A stretch of 8,159 nt of DNA from Deltaproteobacteria bacterium. GTDB taxonomy: Bacteria; Desulfobacterota; Desulfobacteria; Desulfobacterales; ETH-SRB1. The first letter of the stretch is position 1; the number at the start of each line of letters is the position of its first letter. The stretch lies in assembly GCA_019309665.1 (NCBI GenBank), contig JAFDFV010000208.1, positions 1-8,159 of the forward strand. Direction: 5' to 3'. The position numbers and the translations under genes were made by a program. This document shows, piece after piece, positions 1-5,254 of this stretch. Below the pieces are notes generated by a model. That model saw only the letters and a list, made by a program, of their open reading frames with translations. It had not been told where the DNA came from and did not search any database.

Positions 1-56
1 TATAACAATCCCTTCACACGAATTTCATATTCAGTGTCTATAATTCTACATAGCGT

Positions 57-85
57 CTGAACGAAAACCCCTTTTTTCCGTTCAG
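57..85 (+). other. Stem-loop upstream of the first gene
   Basis: CTGAACG (57-63) pairs with CGTTCAG (79-85). The stem extends through AAAA/TTTT with one bulged C, leaving a small C-rich loop. No T-run follows the stem, so it is not a typical intrinsic terminator for an upstream gene, although it could be a remnant of one. The right arm and following bases (75-89, TTTCCGTTCAGGCAC) recur identically at 3984-3998 between pstS and pstC, so this may be part of a dispersed repeat rather than a local regulatory structure. Nothing convincing was seen in 1-56. Confidence 0.45.
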
Positions 86-92
86 GCACGAA

Positions 93-136
93 CTAATCAA
101 ATTCTAACTCATTAGTAATCAACCTTTAATAAAGAT
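93..136 (+). promoter_or_regulatory. Candidate Pho box array upstream of the STAS/MBL genes
   Basis: Four consecutive 11-bp units begin at 93, 104, 115 and 126: CTAATCAAATT, CTAACTCATTA, GTAATCAACCT and TTAATAAAGAT. All share TAA at unit positions 2-4. PhoB boxes are direct repeats of a 7-bp half-site plus a 4-bp AT-rich spacer, giving the same 11-bp period. The units resemble those ahead of the porin and pstS in this window, which is the main support, but they are the most divergent of the three arrays. A TAATAA at 127-132 could be a -10 element; this is weak in such AT-rich DNA. Confidence 0.45.
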
Positions 137-173
137 TTACGATAAAGGTTCAATTTTAAATATTAAGACAAAC

Positions 174-246
174 GTAACAGTTCACGGTTTACGGTTGATC
201 AAAACATAAAACTGTTAACTGTAAACCGACAACAGTGAACTGTTAC
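174..246. repeat. Interrupted inverted repeat of the GTTCACGGTT family
   Basis: GTAACAGTTCAC (174-185) is the exact reverse complement of 235-246. A second pairing block, GGTTTAC (186-192) with GTAAACC (221-227), follows after 7 extra bases on the right arm. The transcript could fold into a long hairpin ending 27 bases before the ATG of the STAS gene, so it would lie in that gene's 5' leader if transcription starts near the upstream Pho-like array. The ACGGTT-type units resemble the tandem repeat at 3838-3861, which suggests a dispersed family. Confidence 0.65.
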
Positions 247-273
247 AGACAAACAAAAGAGGACAAACGAGTT

Positions 274-630
274 ATGAAATATCATATAGTAAAGGACGAC
301 GATTTTTTTATTGTAAAAATCTCAGGTCAACCCAAACAGAATGAGGCCCTTCAGGTCAAAAGTATCCTTTCCTCTTATCTCAAGGAAAGAGGCATAAGGG
401 TAATTATGGATTTCAAGGAGTTAGAGAAGTTTGAACCAATCACCCTTCTGGGAGTTTTAAACGGTATGAGAAAGGAGATTGACCTTCTCGGAGGATGCTT
501 AAAGCTATGTTCCTTGAAGCTGGAAATACTAAACTATTTTAAGGAAAATCGCATGGATCAGTTCTTTAAGATTTATGAGGATGAAGAAGGCGCAAAAAAG
601 AGTGAATGGAGAAATTATGGTAAAAGATGA
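274..630 (+). CDS. STAS-domain protein, anti-sigma-factor-antagonist-like, atypical phosphosite
   Basis: This encodes a 118-residue protein consisting of little more than one STAS fold, the domain of SpoIIAA-type anti-anti-sigma factors and related signalling proteins. Visible landmarks are the beta strand VIMDF (43-47), the helix start around TLLGVL (57-62), a basic helix followed by LLGG (71-74) and the terminal helix DEEGAKKS (103-110). In SpoIIAA the helix start carries a D-S-S-G motif whose first Ser is phosphorylated. Here the aligned stretch reads P-I-T-L, so that Ser is Ile and only the adjacent Thr57 could substitute. The start at 274 is chosen because AAAGAGG lies upstream at 256-262; an in-frame GTG at 235 falls inside the hairpin repeat and adds non-conserved residues. 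The gene overlaps the downstream hydrolase by 14 bp, implying translational coupling. It is probably cytoplasmic. The partner is unknown; no kinase, phosphatase or sigma factor is in view. Confidence 0.75.
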   Translation: MKYHIVKDDDFFIVKISGQPKQNEALQVKSILSSYLKERGIRVIMDFKELEKFEPITLLGVLNGMRKEIDLLGGCLKLCSLKLEILNYFKENRMDQFFKIYEDEEGAKKSEWRNYGKR

Positions 631-1339
631 CCTGATAATAGAATTGCAGCCCAACATTTTCCGGCTCAAGGGAGAGGATACCAGCAGCCACAGCTACCTG
701 ATCAGGGGAGATTATAAGAATGTTCTCATTGATTCAGGAGTGGATAAAAATTTCTCAAAATTGCAAAAATCCTTGCTTACACTGGGACTCAAGATCAGAG
801 ATATAGATATAGTAATCAATACCCACGAACATTTTGACCATATTGGAGCCAATCGTTATTTCCAGGATTATTCCCTGATTGCCGCCCATCGCTTTGCTGC
901 TACCAAGATTACCGTAGAAGATAGATACGTTACCATGTATAAATCCGGCGATCTCAACGAGCCATCTCTTAAAGTTCATCTCTGGCTGGAAAACAGATTT
1001 CGATTTGATCTCGGGAACTACATCCTGGAAGTAGTGCATACACCCGGGCATACTTCCGGTTCAATTTGCATTTATGAATTTACCCGAAAGATCCTTTTTA
1101 CAGGGGATACTCTATTTGCCGGAGGCACACTTTCCTATATTGGCGAGTCTGGAAGTGTTGGCGATTATATCAATTCAATCAATCTGTTGGAGACAAGAAA
1201 AATAAACGAACTCTATCCAGGACACGGGAGGATTTCAAACACCCCGGAAGAGGATATGCAAAAGGCCATTCTGAATGCCAGGGCGCTTTTGAGGGACGAA
1301 GAGGGCGTAGAGATTACCGATTTCAGGGAGGTCCCTTAG
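617..1339 (+). CDS. MBL-fold metallo-hydrolase (glyoxalase II-like)
   Basis: This encodes a 240-residue metallo-beta-lactamase-fold enzyme. The full metal-ligand set of the glyoxalase II-like branch is visible: THEHFDH (H70, H72, D74, H75), then H145 in TPGHTSG, D164 in FTGDTLF and H203 in YPGHG. The enzyme is therefore probably active with a dinuclear metal centre. There is no signal peptide, so it is likely cytoplasmic. The substrate cannot be read from sequence; thioester, lactone or sulfur-metabolite hydrolysis are family possibilities. It lacks the extra C-terminal domain of classical glyoxalase II (about 250-260 residues), fitting the generic hydrolase group. The start at 617 has GGAG at 608-611 and lies inside the end of the STAS gene. 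An in-frame ATG at 575 would overlap by 56 bp and add a Lys-rich stretch lacking conserved residues. The gene forms a two-gene unit with the STAS gene. Confidence 0.85.
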   Translation: MVKDDLIIELQPNIFRLKGEDTSSHSYLIRGDYKNVLIDSGVDKNFSKLQKSLLTLGLKIRDIDIVINTHEHFDHIGANRYFQDYSLIAAHRFAATKITVEDRYVTMYKSGDLNEPSLKVHLWLENRFRFDLGNYILEVVHTPGHTSGSICIYEFTRKILFTGDTLFAGGTLSYIGESGSVGDYINSINLLETRKINELYPGHGRISNTPEEDMQKAILNARALLRDEEGVEITDFREVP

Positions 1340-1532
1340 ATTTTACCGGACATTTGCTACCGCCAGGCTGATCAACTTGTGTATGACTATCACACACCTC
1401 ATGTCAAATAATGTACCCACGGTAGAGTTGACATTCACCCTCGTCACCCACTTTCTCCCTTTTCTTAAATTTCTCCGTTTAAAACTTTTCGAAACACTTT
1501 TATTCTCGATGCCTGTCTTTTTCAACTTAGGT
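1340..1532. other. Intergenic region with no gene recognised
   Basis: This is the first part of the 314-bp gap between the hydrolase and the porin. A 65-codon reverse-strand frame (1343-1540) starts at TTG without a Shine-Dalgarno sequence, matches nothing recognisable and runs into the Pho-like array, so it is not called. Short inverted repeats occur (ATGTCAA 1401-1407 with TTGACAT 1428-1434; CTACCG 1357-1362 with CGGTAG 1420-1425), but they interlock rather than nest and neither is followed by a T-run. No clear terminator was found for the STAS/MBL unit. Confidence 0.4.
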
Positions 1533-1583
1533 TTAACCAAAATCTAACACAATTGTCATTTTGTTCTAACAGATAGATATAAG
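1533..1583 (+). promoter_or_regulatory. Candidate Pho box array and -10 element of the porin gene
   Basis: Four 11-bp units begin at 1533, 1544, 1555 and 1566: TTAACCAAAAT, CTAACACAATT, GTCATTTTGTT and CTAACAGATAG. Two are exact CTAACA half-sites 22 bp apart, with a TTAACC and a GTCATT (close to the enterobacterial CTGTCAT) in register. A possible -10, TATAAG (1578-1583), follows closely, the arrangement expected when PhoB replaces the -35 contact. The periodicity is read directly; PhoB binding is inferred from the match in geometry and from the similar array ahead of pstS. Confidence 0.65.
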
Positions 1584-1653
1584 AATCGCCGATAACTCAA
1601 GATTAAATTCTATCCGAGAATGGGTGGAAAAAAATTTTAACAGGAGGAAACAG

Positions 1654-2910
1654 ATGAAAAGATTACACTTAAGTCTATTGCTTTGTTTGAGTTTTGTGCT
1701 TTTGACCGGGGTCCAGGCCAGGGGAGGTGACCTGGCGGACATCCTGGAGCAAAAAGGACTTATTACCGAGGAAGAAGCAAGAGAAGCAAGAGAAGCAAGA
1801 GAAGATCAGGCGAAAGGAAAAACTTTTAAACTTTTAGAAAAAATAGATTTCAAAGGGGACCTGAGGCTGCGCCATGATACTCAATGGAGGGATGAAACAG
1901 ATACCACAAAGGTTGGGGTCAGGCTGGTTTCAGGATCAGGATTTCAGAATACTACAAACCAGAGTTTTGATGGACATGCTCGAGGCAAGGAGATTTTTAT
2001 CGACAGAGCATACGCGTCCTGGCAGCCATTTGATTTTTTAAAAATTATTGGTGGAAAACACAAAAATCCTTTGTTTACTACCCCTCTGGTCTGGGATCCT
2101 GATGTCAATTCGGAAGGAATTTCCGAAAGCCTCAATTTTGACATTACAGACAGTATCAGCATCTTTTCCAATCTGGGCCAGTGGTTTATTGAGGAATTAA
2201 AGATAAAGGACAGCGATAGAGATCCGACCCTGCTTGTGTTTCAATTAGGCACTCAGATCAAACCATCCAAAAACATAAAATTTGAGTTAGCAGGCACCTA
2301 TTACGATTTTAAGAACCTGGATGAACTTGATTGGGACAACGACGGCTCACTGAGTGATACAGACACGTTTTTAGGATACAACAACAAGTACGGCCAGCAG
2401 ATGATTTTTGACAATGACGAGAAACTTCTCAATGAATTCCAATGCTGGGAATTTTTGGCGAAAGTCAAGATAAAAGATGTCCTGCCTGTGCCATTTTCCA
2501 TATTCGGAAACTACATTATAAATGTAGGCGCTGATATTGATGAACTCATGGAAAAAGGGGTTGATCCAGGAGATAGCGACCCTGCGGATCTCGCCGGCTA
2601 TGGGAGCGATGATCGTGATACAGGCTGGCTTATAGGCTTATCTGTTGGAAACAAAAAGAAAAAAGGGGATTGGTACGCAAAATACCATTACCAGGTATTG
2701 GAGGATTATGCATTTCCGGCTGTATTTGTCGATTCTGACTTTCACGGCGGAGGAACCAATAACAAAGGACATTATGTTCATGGCAGGTATTTTCTTGCCG
2801 ATAATATTCAGGCCAGAGCAACCGGTTTTTTTACCGAACGTGACGATGAAATCAAGGATGGGAAAAAGGACGAGGATCGCGTGCAGTTGGATATAGTCAT
2901 TAACTTTTAA
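1654..2910 (+). CDS. Putative outer-membrane porin (phosphate-starvation-linked candidate)
   Basis: This encodes a 418-residue precursor. Residues 1-22 form a Sec signal peptide (basic KR, Leu-rich core, cleavage likely after VQA). A short charged helical segment follows (about 26-60: DILEQKGLITEEEAREARE), typical of the N-terminus of many putative porins of delta-proteobacterial type. The rest is rich in alternating aromatic/polar strands (for example GDLRLRHD, ASWQPFDFLKIIGGKHKNP, FELAGTYYDF), with Asp-rich loops. The protein ends in DIVINF, with the terminal Phe used for outer-membrane assembly. It resembles the broad 'putative porin' family (Porin_5-like); this is a fold-level call. The start is fixed by AGGAGG at 1642-1647, 6 bases before the ATG; an in-frame GTG at 1624 would prepend a charged stretch to the signal peptide. 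Its position before pstS and its own Pho-like array suggest a role in phosphate or anion entry, analogous to OprP/PhoE, but specificity is inferred. Confidence 0.8.
   Translation: MKRLHLSLLLCLSFVLLTGVQARGGDLADILEQKGLITEEEAREAREAREDQAKGKTFKLLEKIDFKGDLRLRHDTQWRDETDTTKVGVRLVSGSGFQNTTNQSFDGHARGKEIFIDRAYASWQPFDFLKIIGGKHKNPLFTTPLVWDPDVNSEGISESLNFDITDSISIFSNLGQWFIEELKIKDSDRDPTLLVFQLGTQIKPSKNIKFELAGTYYDFKNLDELDWDNDGSLSDTDTFLGYNNKYGQQMIFDNDEKLLNEFQCWEFLAKVKIKDVLPVPFSIFGNYIINVGADIDELMEKGVDPGDSDPADLAGYGSDDRDTGWLIGLSVGNKKKKGDWYAKYHYQVLEDYAFPAVFVDSDFHGGGTNNKGHYVHGRYFLADNIQARATGFFTERDDEIKDGKKDEDRVQLDIVINF
1774..1800 (+). repeat. Triplicated 9-bp in-frame repeat in the porin gene
   Basis: GAAGCAAGA occurs three times in perfect tandem (1774-1782, 1783-1791, 1792-1800), encoding EAR-EAR-EAR in the periplasm-facing helical N-terminal segment of the mature porin. 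Because the unit is a multiple of three, slippage would change helix length by about one turn per repeat without breaking the frame. Identical codons across the copies suggest recent expansion. Confidence 0.85.
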
Positions 2911-2928
2911 GCAACCAAATCAGCCATA

Positions 2929-2982
2929 CTAACGGAAATCTTATTATATTCTAACAATAAACTAACAATTAAGCTTTATGAT
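2929..2982 (+). promoter_or_regulatory. Candidate Pho box array and -10 element of pstS
   Basis: Units at 2929, 2940, 2951 and 2962 read CTAACGGAAAT, CTTATTATATT, CTAACAATAAA and CTAACAATTAA, in exact 11-bp register; the last two are near-perfect direct repeats. TATGAT (2977-2982) is a good -10 element. Placing a PhoB-type array directly before pstS is the established arrangement in many bacteria. This is the strongest of the three arrays in the window and serves as the reference for the others. No convincing intrinsic terminator separates it from the porin stop codon at 2910. Confidence 0.75.
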
Positions 2983-3009
2983 GAAAAAATTAAAAACAGA
3001 GGAGGAAAT

Positions 3010-3831
3010 ATGAAAAAGATAAACTCTATTATTGTAATGGCGATTGCCGGCTTGTTTTTTATTGCTACAAATCCTGCACAGGCCGGGAATCTTGTAATTA
3101 AGGGCTCAACCACGGTTTTGCCGATTGCCCAGAAAGCTGTTGAAGCCTATATGAAAGAGAACCCTGATATAAAAATATCTCTTTCCGGCGGTGGTTCAAG
3201 CAACGGAATAAAGGCGCTTATTGATGGGAGCACGGATATTGCAACTACCTCACGTTTTATCAAGGATAAAGAGGTAAAGTTGGCTGTTGAGAAAAATGTG
3301 TTTCCTGTTGCTTTTGCCATAGCCTATGACAGCATCATTCCTGTCGTACATCCCAGCAATAATATTAACAACCTTACTCTTGATCAGCTTAAAGCCATTT
3401 ACAAGGGCGAGATAAAAAACTGGAAAGAGTTGGGAGGTCCTGACTTGCAGATTGTTATTAACTCTCGCGATACTTCATCAGGCACTTTTGAAACCTGGGA
3501 AAAGAAAGTAATGAAAAAAGAAAGAATTACTCCCAGGGCTCAGGTCATGGCTTCTAACGGGGCAATAGTCCAGGCTGTTTCAAACAATAAATATGCCATG
3601 GGATATGTTGGTATTGGTTATTTATCCCCAGGCGTAAAGGCGCTTAGAGTAAATGGAATTAAAGGAACAGAAGAGACAACTTTGAACGGGTCATTTCCAA
3701 TAAGCAGACCTCTCTTCATGTTTACTAATGGCTGGCCAAAAGGCGAAACACTTGACTTTATTAATTATGTTATTAACCCCCAAAAGGGCCAAAACCACGT
3801 TGCCGCCAGTGGTTATGTCCGCTTGTATTAA
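3010..3831 (+). CDS. pstS: Phosphate ABC transporter, periplasmic phosphate-binding protein PstS
   Basis: This encodes a 273-residue precursor. Residues 1-25 are a Sec signal peptide (MKKIN, hydrophobic core, cleavage after AQA), giving a mature protein of about 248 residues. Phosphate-site signatures are present: KGSTTVLPIA (31-40) near the mature N-terminus, SGGGSSNGIKAL (59-70), DIATTSR (76-82), and SRDTSSGTFE (152-161), where the Ser-Gly-Thr loop and Arg contact phosphate in the family. The length and motifs fit the compact PstS subfamily rather than the longer enterobacterial form. It delivers phosphate in the periplasm to the PstCA channel. GGAGG at 3001-3005 lies 4 bases before the ATG, and the Pho-like array lies just upstream. 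No lipobox Cys is visible, so it is a soluble periplasmic protein. The gap to pstC is 248 bp and repeat-rich, unusual for an operon in which pstC normally follows closely. Confidence 0.96.
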   Translation: MKKINSIIVMAIAGLFFIATNPAQAGNLVIKGSTTVLPIAQKAVEAYMKENPDIKISLSGGGSSNGIKALIDGSTDIATTSRFIKDKEVKLAVEKNVFPVAFAIAYDSIIPVVHPSNNINNLTLDQLKAIYKGEIKNWKELGGPDLQIVINSRDTSSGTFETWEKKVMKKERITPRAQVMASNGAIVQAVSNNKYAMGYVGIGYLSPGVKALRVNGIKGTEETTLNGSFPISRPLFMFTNGWPKGETLDFINYVINPQKGQNHVAASGYVRLY

Positions 3832-3837
3832 CAATAA

Positions 3838-3861
3838 GTTCACGGTTCACGGTTCACGGTT
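3838..3861 (+). repeat. Tandem TTCACGG heptamer repeat
   Basis: Three copies of TTCACGG run in tandem, beginning 7 bases after the pstS stop codon. The same kind of unit (TTCACGGTTTACGGTT) occurs at 181-196 in the inverted repeat before the STAS gene. It is therefore likely a dispersed simple-repeat family rather than a pstS-specific signal. On the opposite strand it reads AACCGTGAACCGTGAA. Confidence 0.75.
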
Positions 3862-3879
3862 AGAGAGCGATCAAGATGC

Positions 3880-3909
3880 CTCGTTCCCATACTCCAGCGT
3901 GGGAACGAG
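3880..3909. repeat. REP-like palindrome between pstS and pstC
   Basis: The perfect 10-bp arms CTCGTTCCCA (3880-3889) and TGGGAACGAG (3900-3909) flank the loop TACTCCAGCG. It resembles a short intergenic palindrome in which the loop also pairs, here degraded. A diverged copy in opposite orientation lies at 6178-6204. A strong hairpin at this place, followed by an A-rich run, could stabilise the upstream pstS mRNA, a known effect of REP-type hairpins after binding-protein genes. That role is inferred. Confidence 0.75.
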
Positions 3910-3999
3910 AAAAAAAATTCAATGCTGCAAGAGTTATCCACTCCTTCCGCATTGATGGTTTAAGCCCCTTTGGTTTTGTTGAGTTTCCGTTCAGGCACT

Positions 4000-4058
4000 A
4001 TATAAAATGGCAGAATTCCTTAACTTTAGGCACTTTAACATACTTTAGGCACTTTAGC
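4000..4058 (+). repeat. Dispersed repeat, copy A: 33-bp block plus CACTTTAGG decamers
   Basis: Positions 4000-4032 match the reverse complement of 6138-6170 at 32 of 33 bases. From 4021 on, the sequence is about four roughly 10-bp units of CACTTTAGGn type. The array ends about 10 bases before the putative ribosome-binding site of pstC (AGGGA, 4068-4072), so it would be transcribed in the pstS-pstC spacer. Together with the palindrome at 3880-3909 it forms a module that recurs inverted after pstA. Confidence 0.8.
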
Positions 4059-4079
4059 TTCAGCAATAGGGAAATCGAG

Positions 4080-4973
4080 ATGTCCAATAAACGCCGGATA
4101 ACAGAGCGAACTATGCATACACTCTTTTTTGTTGTAGCATCAGCTTCGATAGTGATTCTTTTCATGATTATGGTTTTTCTTTTCATGGAAGGAATGCCAA
4201 TTTTTAATGAAGTTTCTGTTAAAGATTTTATTTTCGGAAAATACTGGTATCCCACTTCAGAACCCCCGGATTTTGGAATTCTGTCACTTATTGTAGCATC
4301 ATTGTCAGTTACTTTGTTATCTGCCCTAATATCAATTCCACTCGGGATACTCACTGCAATCTATATTGCAGAGATAGCATCAAAAAAAGTCAGCGAGATT
4401 ATCAAGCCCATGGTTGAGCTTTTAGCGGCTCTTCCATCCGTTGTTATTGGTTTTTTTGGGATGGTTCTTGTAGCGCCTTTTTTACAGAATGTTTTTAATA
4501 TCCCAACTGGTTTGAACCTTTTTAACGCGTCATTAATGCTGGCTTTTATGTCTATCCCTACTATTTGCAGTATTTCTGAGGATGCAATTCACAGTGTTCC
4601 GAATTCTCTTAGAGAAGCCTCTTTGGCATTGGGCGCAACACATTTGGAGACTATTTTAAAGGTTATTCTTCCTGCCTCTCTTTCAGGTATCAGCACGGCA
4701 GTAATTCTGGGTATGTCCAGGGCTATTGGTGAGACTATGGTAGTGCTTATGGTAGCGGGAGGGGCCGCTTTTATACCGGAATCTATATTTGATCCGGTAA
4801 GGCCGATGCCGGCCAGCATTGCCTCAGAGATGGCGGAAGCCCCATTCCGCAGCGCTCATTATCATGCTCTCTTTGCAACAGGGATAGTACTTTTTATTTT
4901 CACGCTTCTTTTCAATATTGTAGCAGATCATATTGCTTATAAATATAAACAGGTAGGAGAGGCAACGCTTTAA
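4080..4973 (+). CDS. pstC: Phosphate ABC transporter permease PstC
   Basis: This encodes a 297-residue inner-membrane permease with about six hydrophobic segments (near 13-37, 66-98, 111-137, 148-169, 200-230 and 261-283). The cytoplasmic EAA loop that docks on the ATPase is intact: EASLALGATHLETILKVILP (179-198). The SRAIGETM segment (213-220), typical of PstC/PstA membrane cores, follows it. It pairs with PstA to form the phosphate channel. The start at 4080 is preferred: AGGGA sits at 4068-4072, and the first residues MSNKRRITER lead straight into the first membrane helix. The open frame extends back to an ATG at 3876, but that extension is translated from the palindrome and decamer repeats and is not plausible protein. 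The stop codon TAA (4971-4973) lies within the terminal repeat of the element that follows. The length is normal for the family. Confidence 0.95.
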   Translation: MSNKRRITERTMHTLFFVVASASIVILFMIMVFLFMEGMPIFNEVSVKDFIFGKYWYPTSEPPDFGILSLIVASLSVTLLSALISIPLGILTAIYIAEIASKKVSEIIKPMVELLAALPSVVIGFFGMVLVAPFLQNVFNIPTGLNLFNASLMLAFMSIPTICSISEDAIHSVPNSLREASLALGATHLETILKVILPASLSGISTAVILGMSRAIGETMVVLMVAGGAAFIPESIFDPVRPMPASIASEMAEAPFRSAHYHALFATGIVLFIFTLLFNIVADHIAYKYKQVGEATL

Positions 4974-5234
4974 CCCGTATTTCTCATGAACAACTCATAA
5001 AACAATGCATAATATAATTGTATTATTGAAAGTTATAACTACCTTTGTCTGCTGAGCTGTTTAACGCTATGTTTATGGAATTTATAACAAATTTCTTTAT
5101 GATTTGTTCACCCTTCGGGCAAGCCGATTTCACCGCATCCGCTGTGTTGCAGGCCATTCGCAGTGAAGCGCCACGGCTTCATGGCCTGCGCCTTGCGTAT
5201 GCGGCAAACTCGGCTTGTGAGAAACACGGGTTAA
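4970..5234. mobile_element. MITE-like 265-bp element between pstC and pstA
   Basis: TTAACCCGTATTTCTCA (4970-4986) and the reverse complement of 5218-5234 match at 16 of 17 positions, forming terminal inverted repeats. The ends could be read as a TA target duplication flanking ACCCG...CGGGT, as in IS630/Tc1-type elements, but the palindromic TTAA makes this ambiguous. The right third is visibly richer in G+C than the flanking genes and contains a long hairpin. No transposase or credible gene is inside; a 65-codon frame at 5045-5242 is translated from the hairpin. The element begins at the pstC stop codon and ends 8 bases before the pstA ribosome-binding site, so it fills the whole junction. 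A non-autonomous insertion is the best explanation; a composite of two intergenic repeats is the alternative. Confidence 0.6.
5120..5217. repeat. Long GC-rich imperfect hairpin inside the pstC-pstA element
   Basis: The arms 5120-5157 and 5181-5217 are complementary over most of their roughly 37 bp. Both contain AAGCCGA, CCGCAT and GCAGGCCAT blocks read toward the centre. An inner stem GAAGC/GCTTC (5165-5169, 5176-5180) lies in the loop region. A mini-hairpin CCCTTCGGG (5111-5119) precedes the left arm. In a pstCA transcript this would be a very stable structure immediately before the pstA start, able to affect mRNA stability or expression ratio. No T-run follows, so it is not an intrinsic terminator. 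Confidence 0.8.
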
Positions 5235-5254
5235 TAAATTAAAAGGTGGCTAAA

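Noticed and set aside
755..1051. 98-codon reverse-strand frame within the MBL gene
   Set aside because: It is a shadow of the hydrolase, whose metal-ligand motifs are all intact on the + strand.
1343..1540. 65-codon reverse-strand frame between the MBL and porin genes
   Set aside because: TTG start without a ribosome-binding site, no recognisable domain, and it overlaps the Pho-like array.
3838..3861. Possible CRISPR array from short regular repeats here or in the decamer arrays
   Set aside because: Units are 7-10 bp with no unique spacers and no cas genes are present.
3880..3909. Intrinsic terminator after pstS
   Set aside because: The hairpin is strong but is followed by A-rich, not T-rich, sequence on the + strand. 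On the minus strand it would have a T-run, but no minus-strand gene reads into it.
3876..4079. N-terminal extension of PstC
   Set aside because: The extra 68 codons translate intergenic repeats; the family N-terminus and an RBS support the start at 4080.
4970..5234. Assignment of the element to the IS630/Tc1 family
   Set aside because: The only hint is a possible TA duplication, which the palindromic TTAA ends make ambiguous; there is no transposase to support it.
5045..5242. 65-codon frame in the pstC-pstA gap
   Set aside because: It is translated mostly from the GC-rich hairpin of the repeat element and has no RBS or family resemblance.
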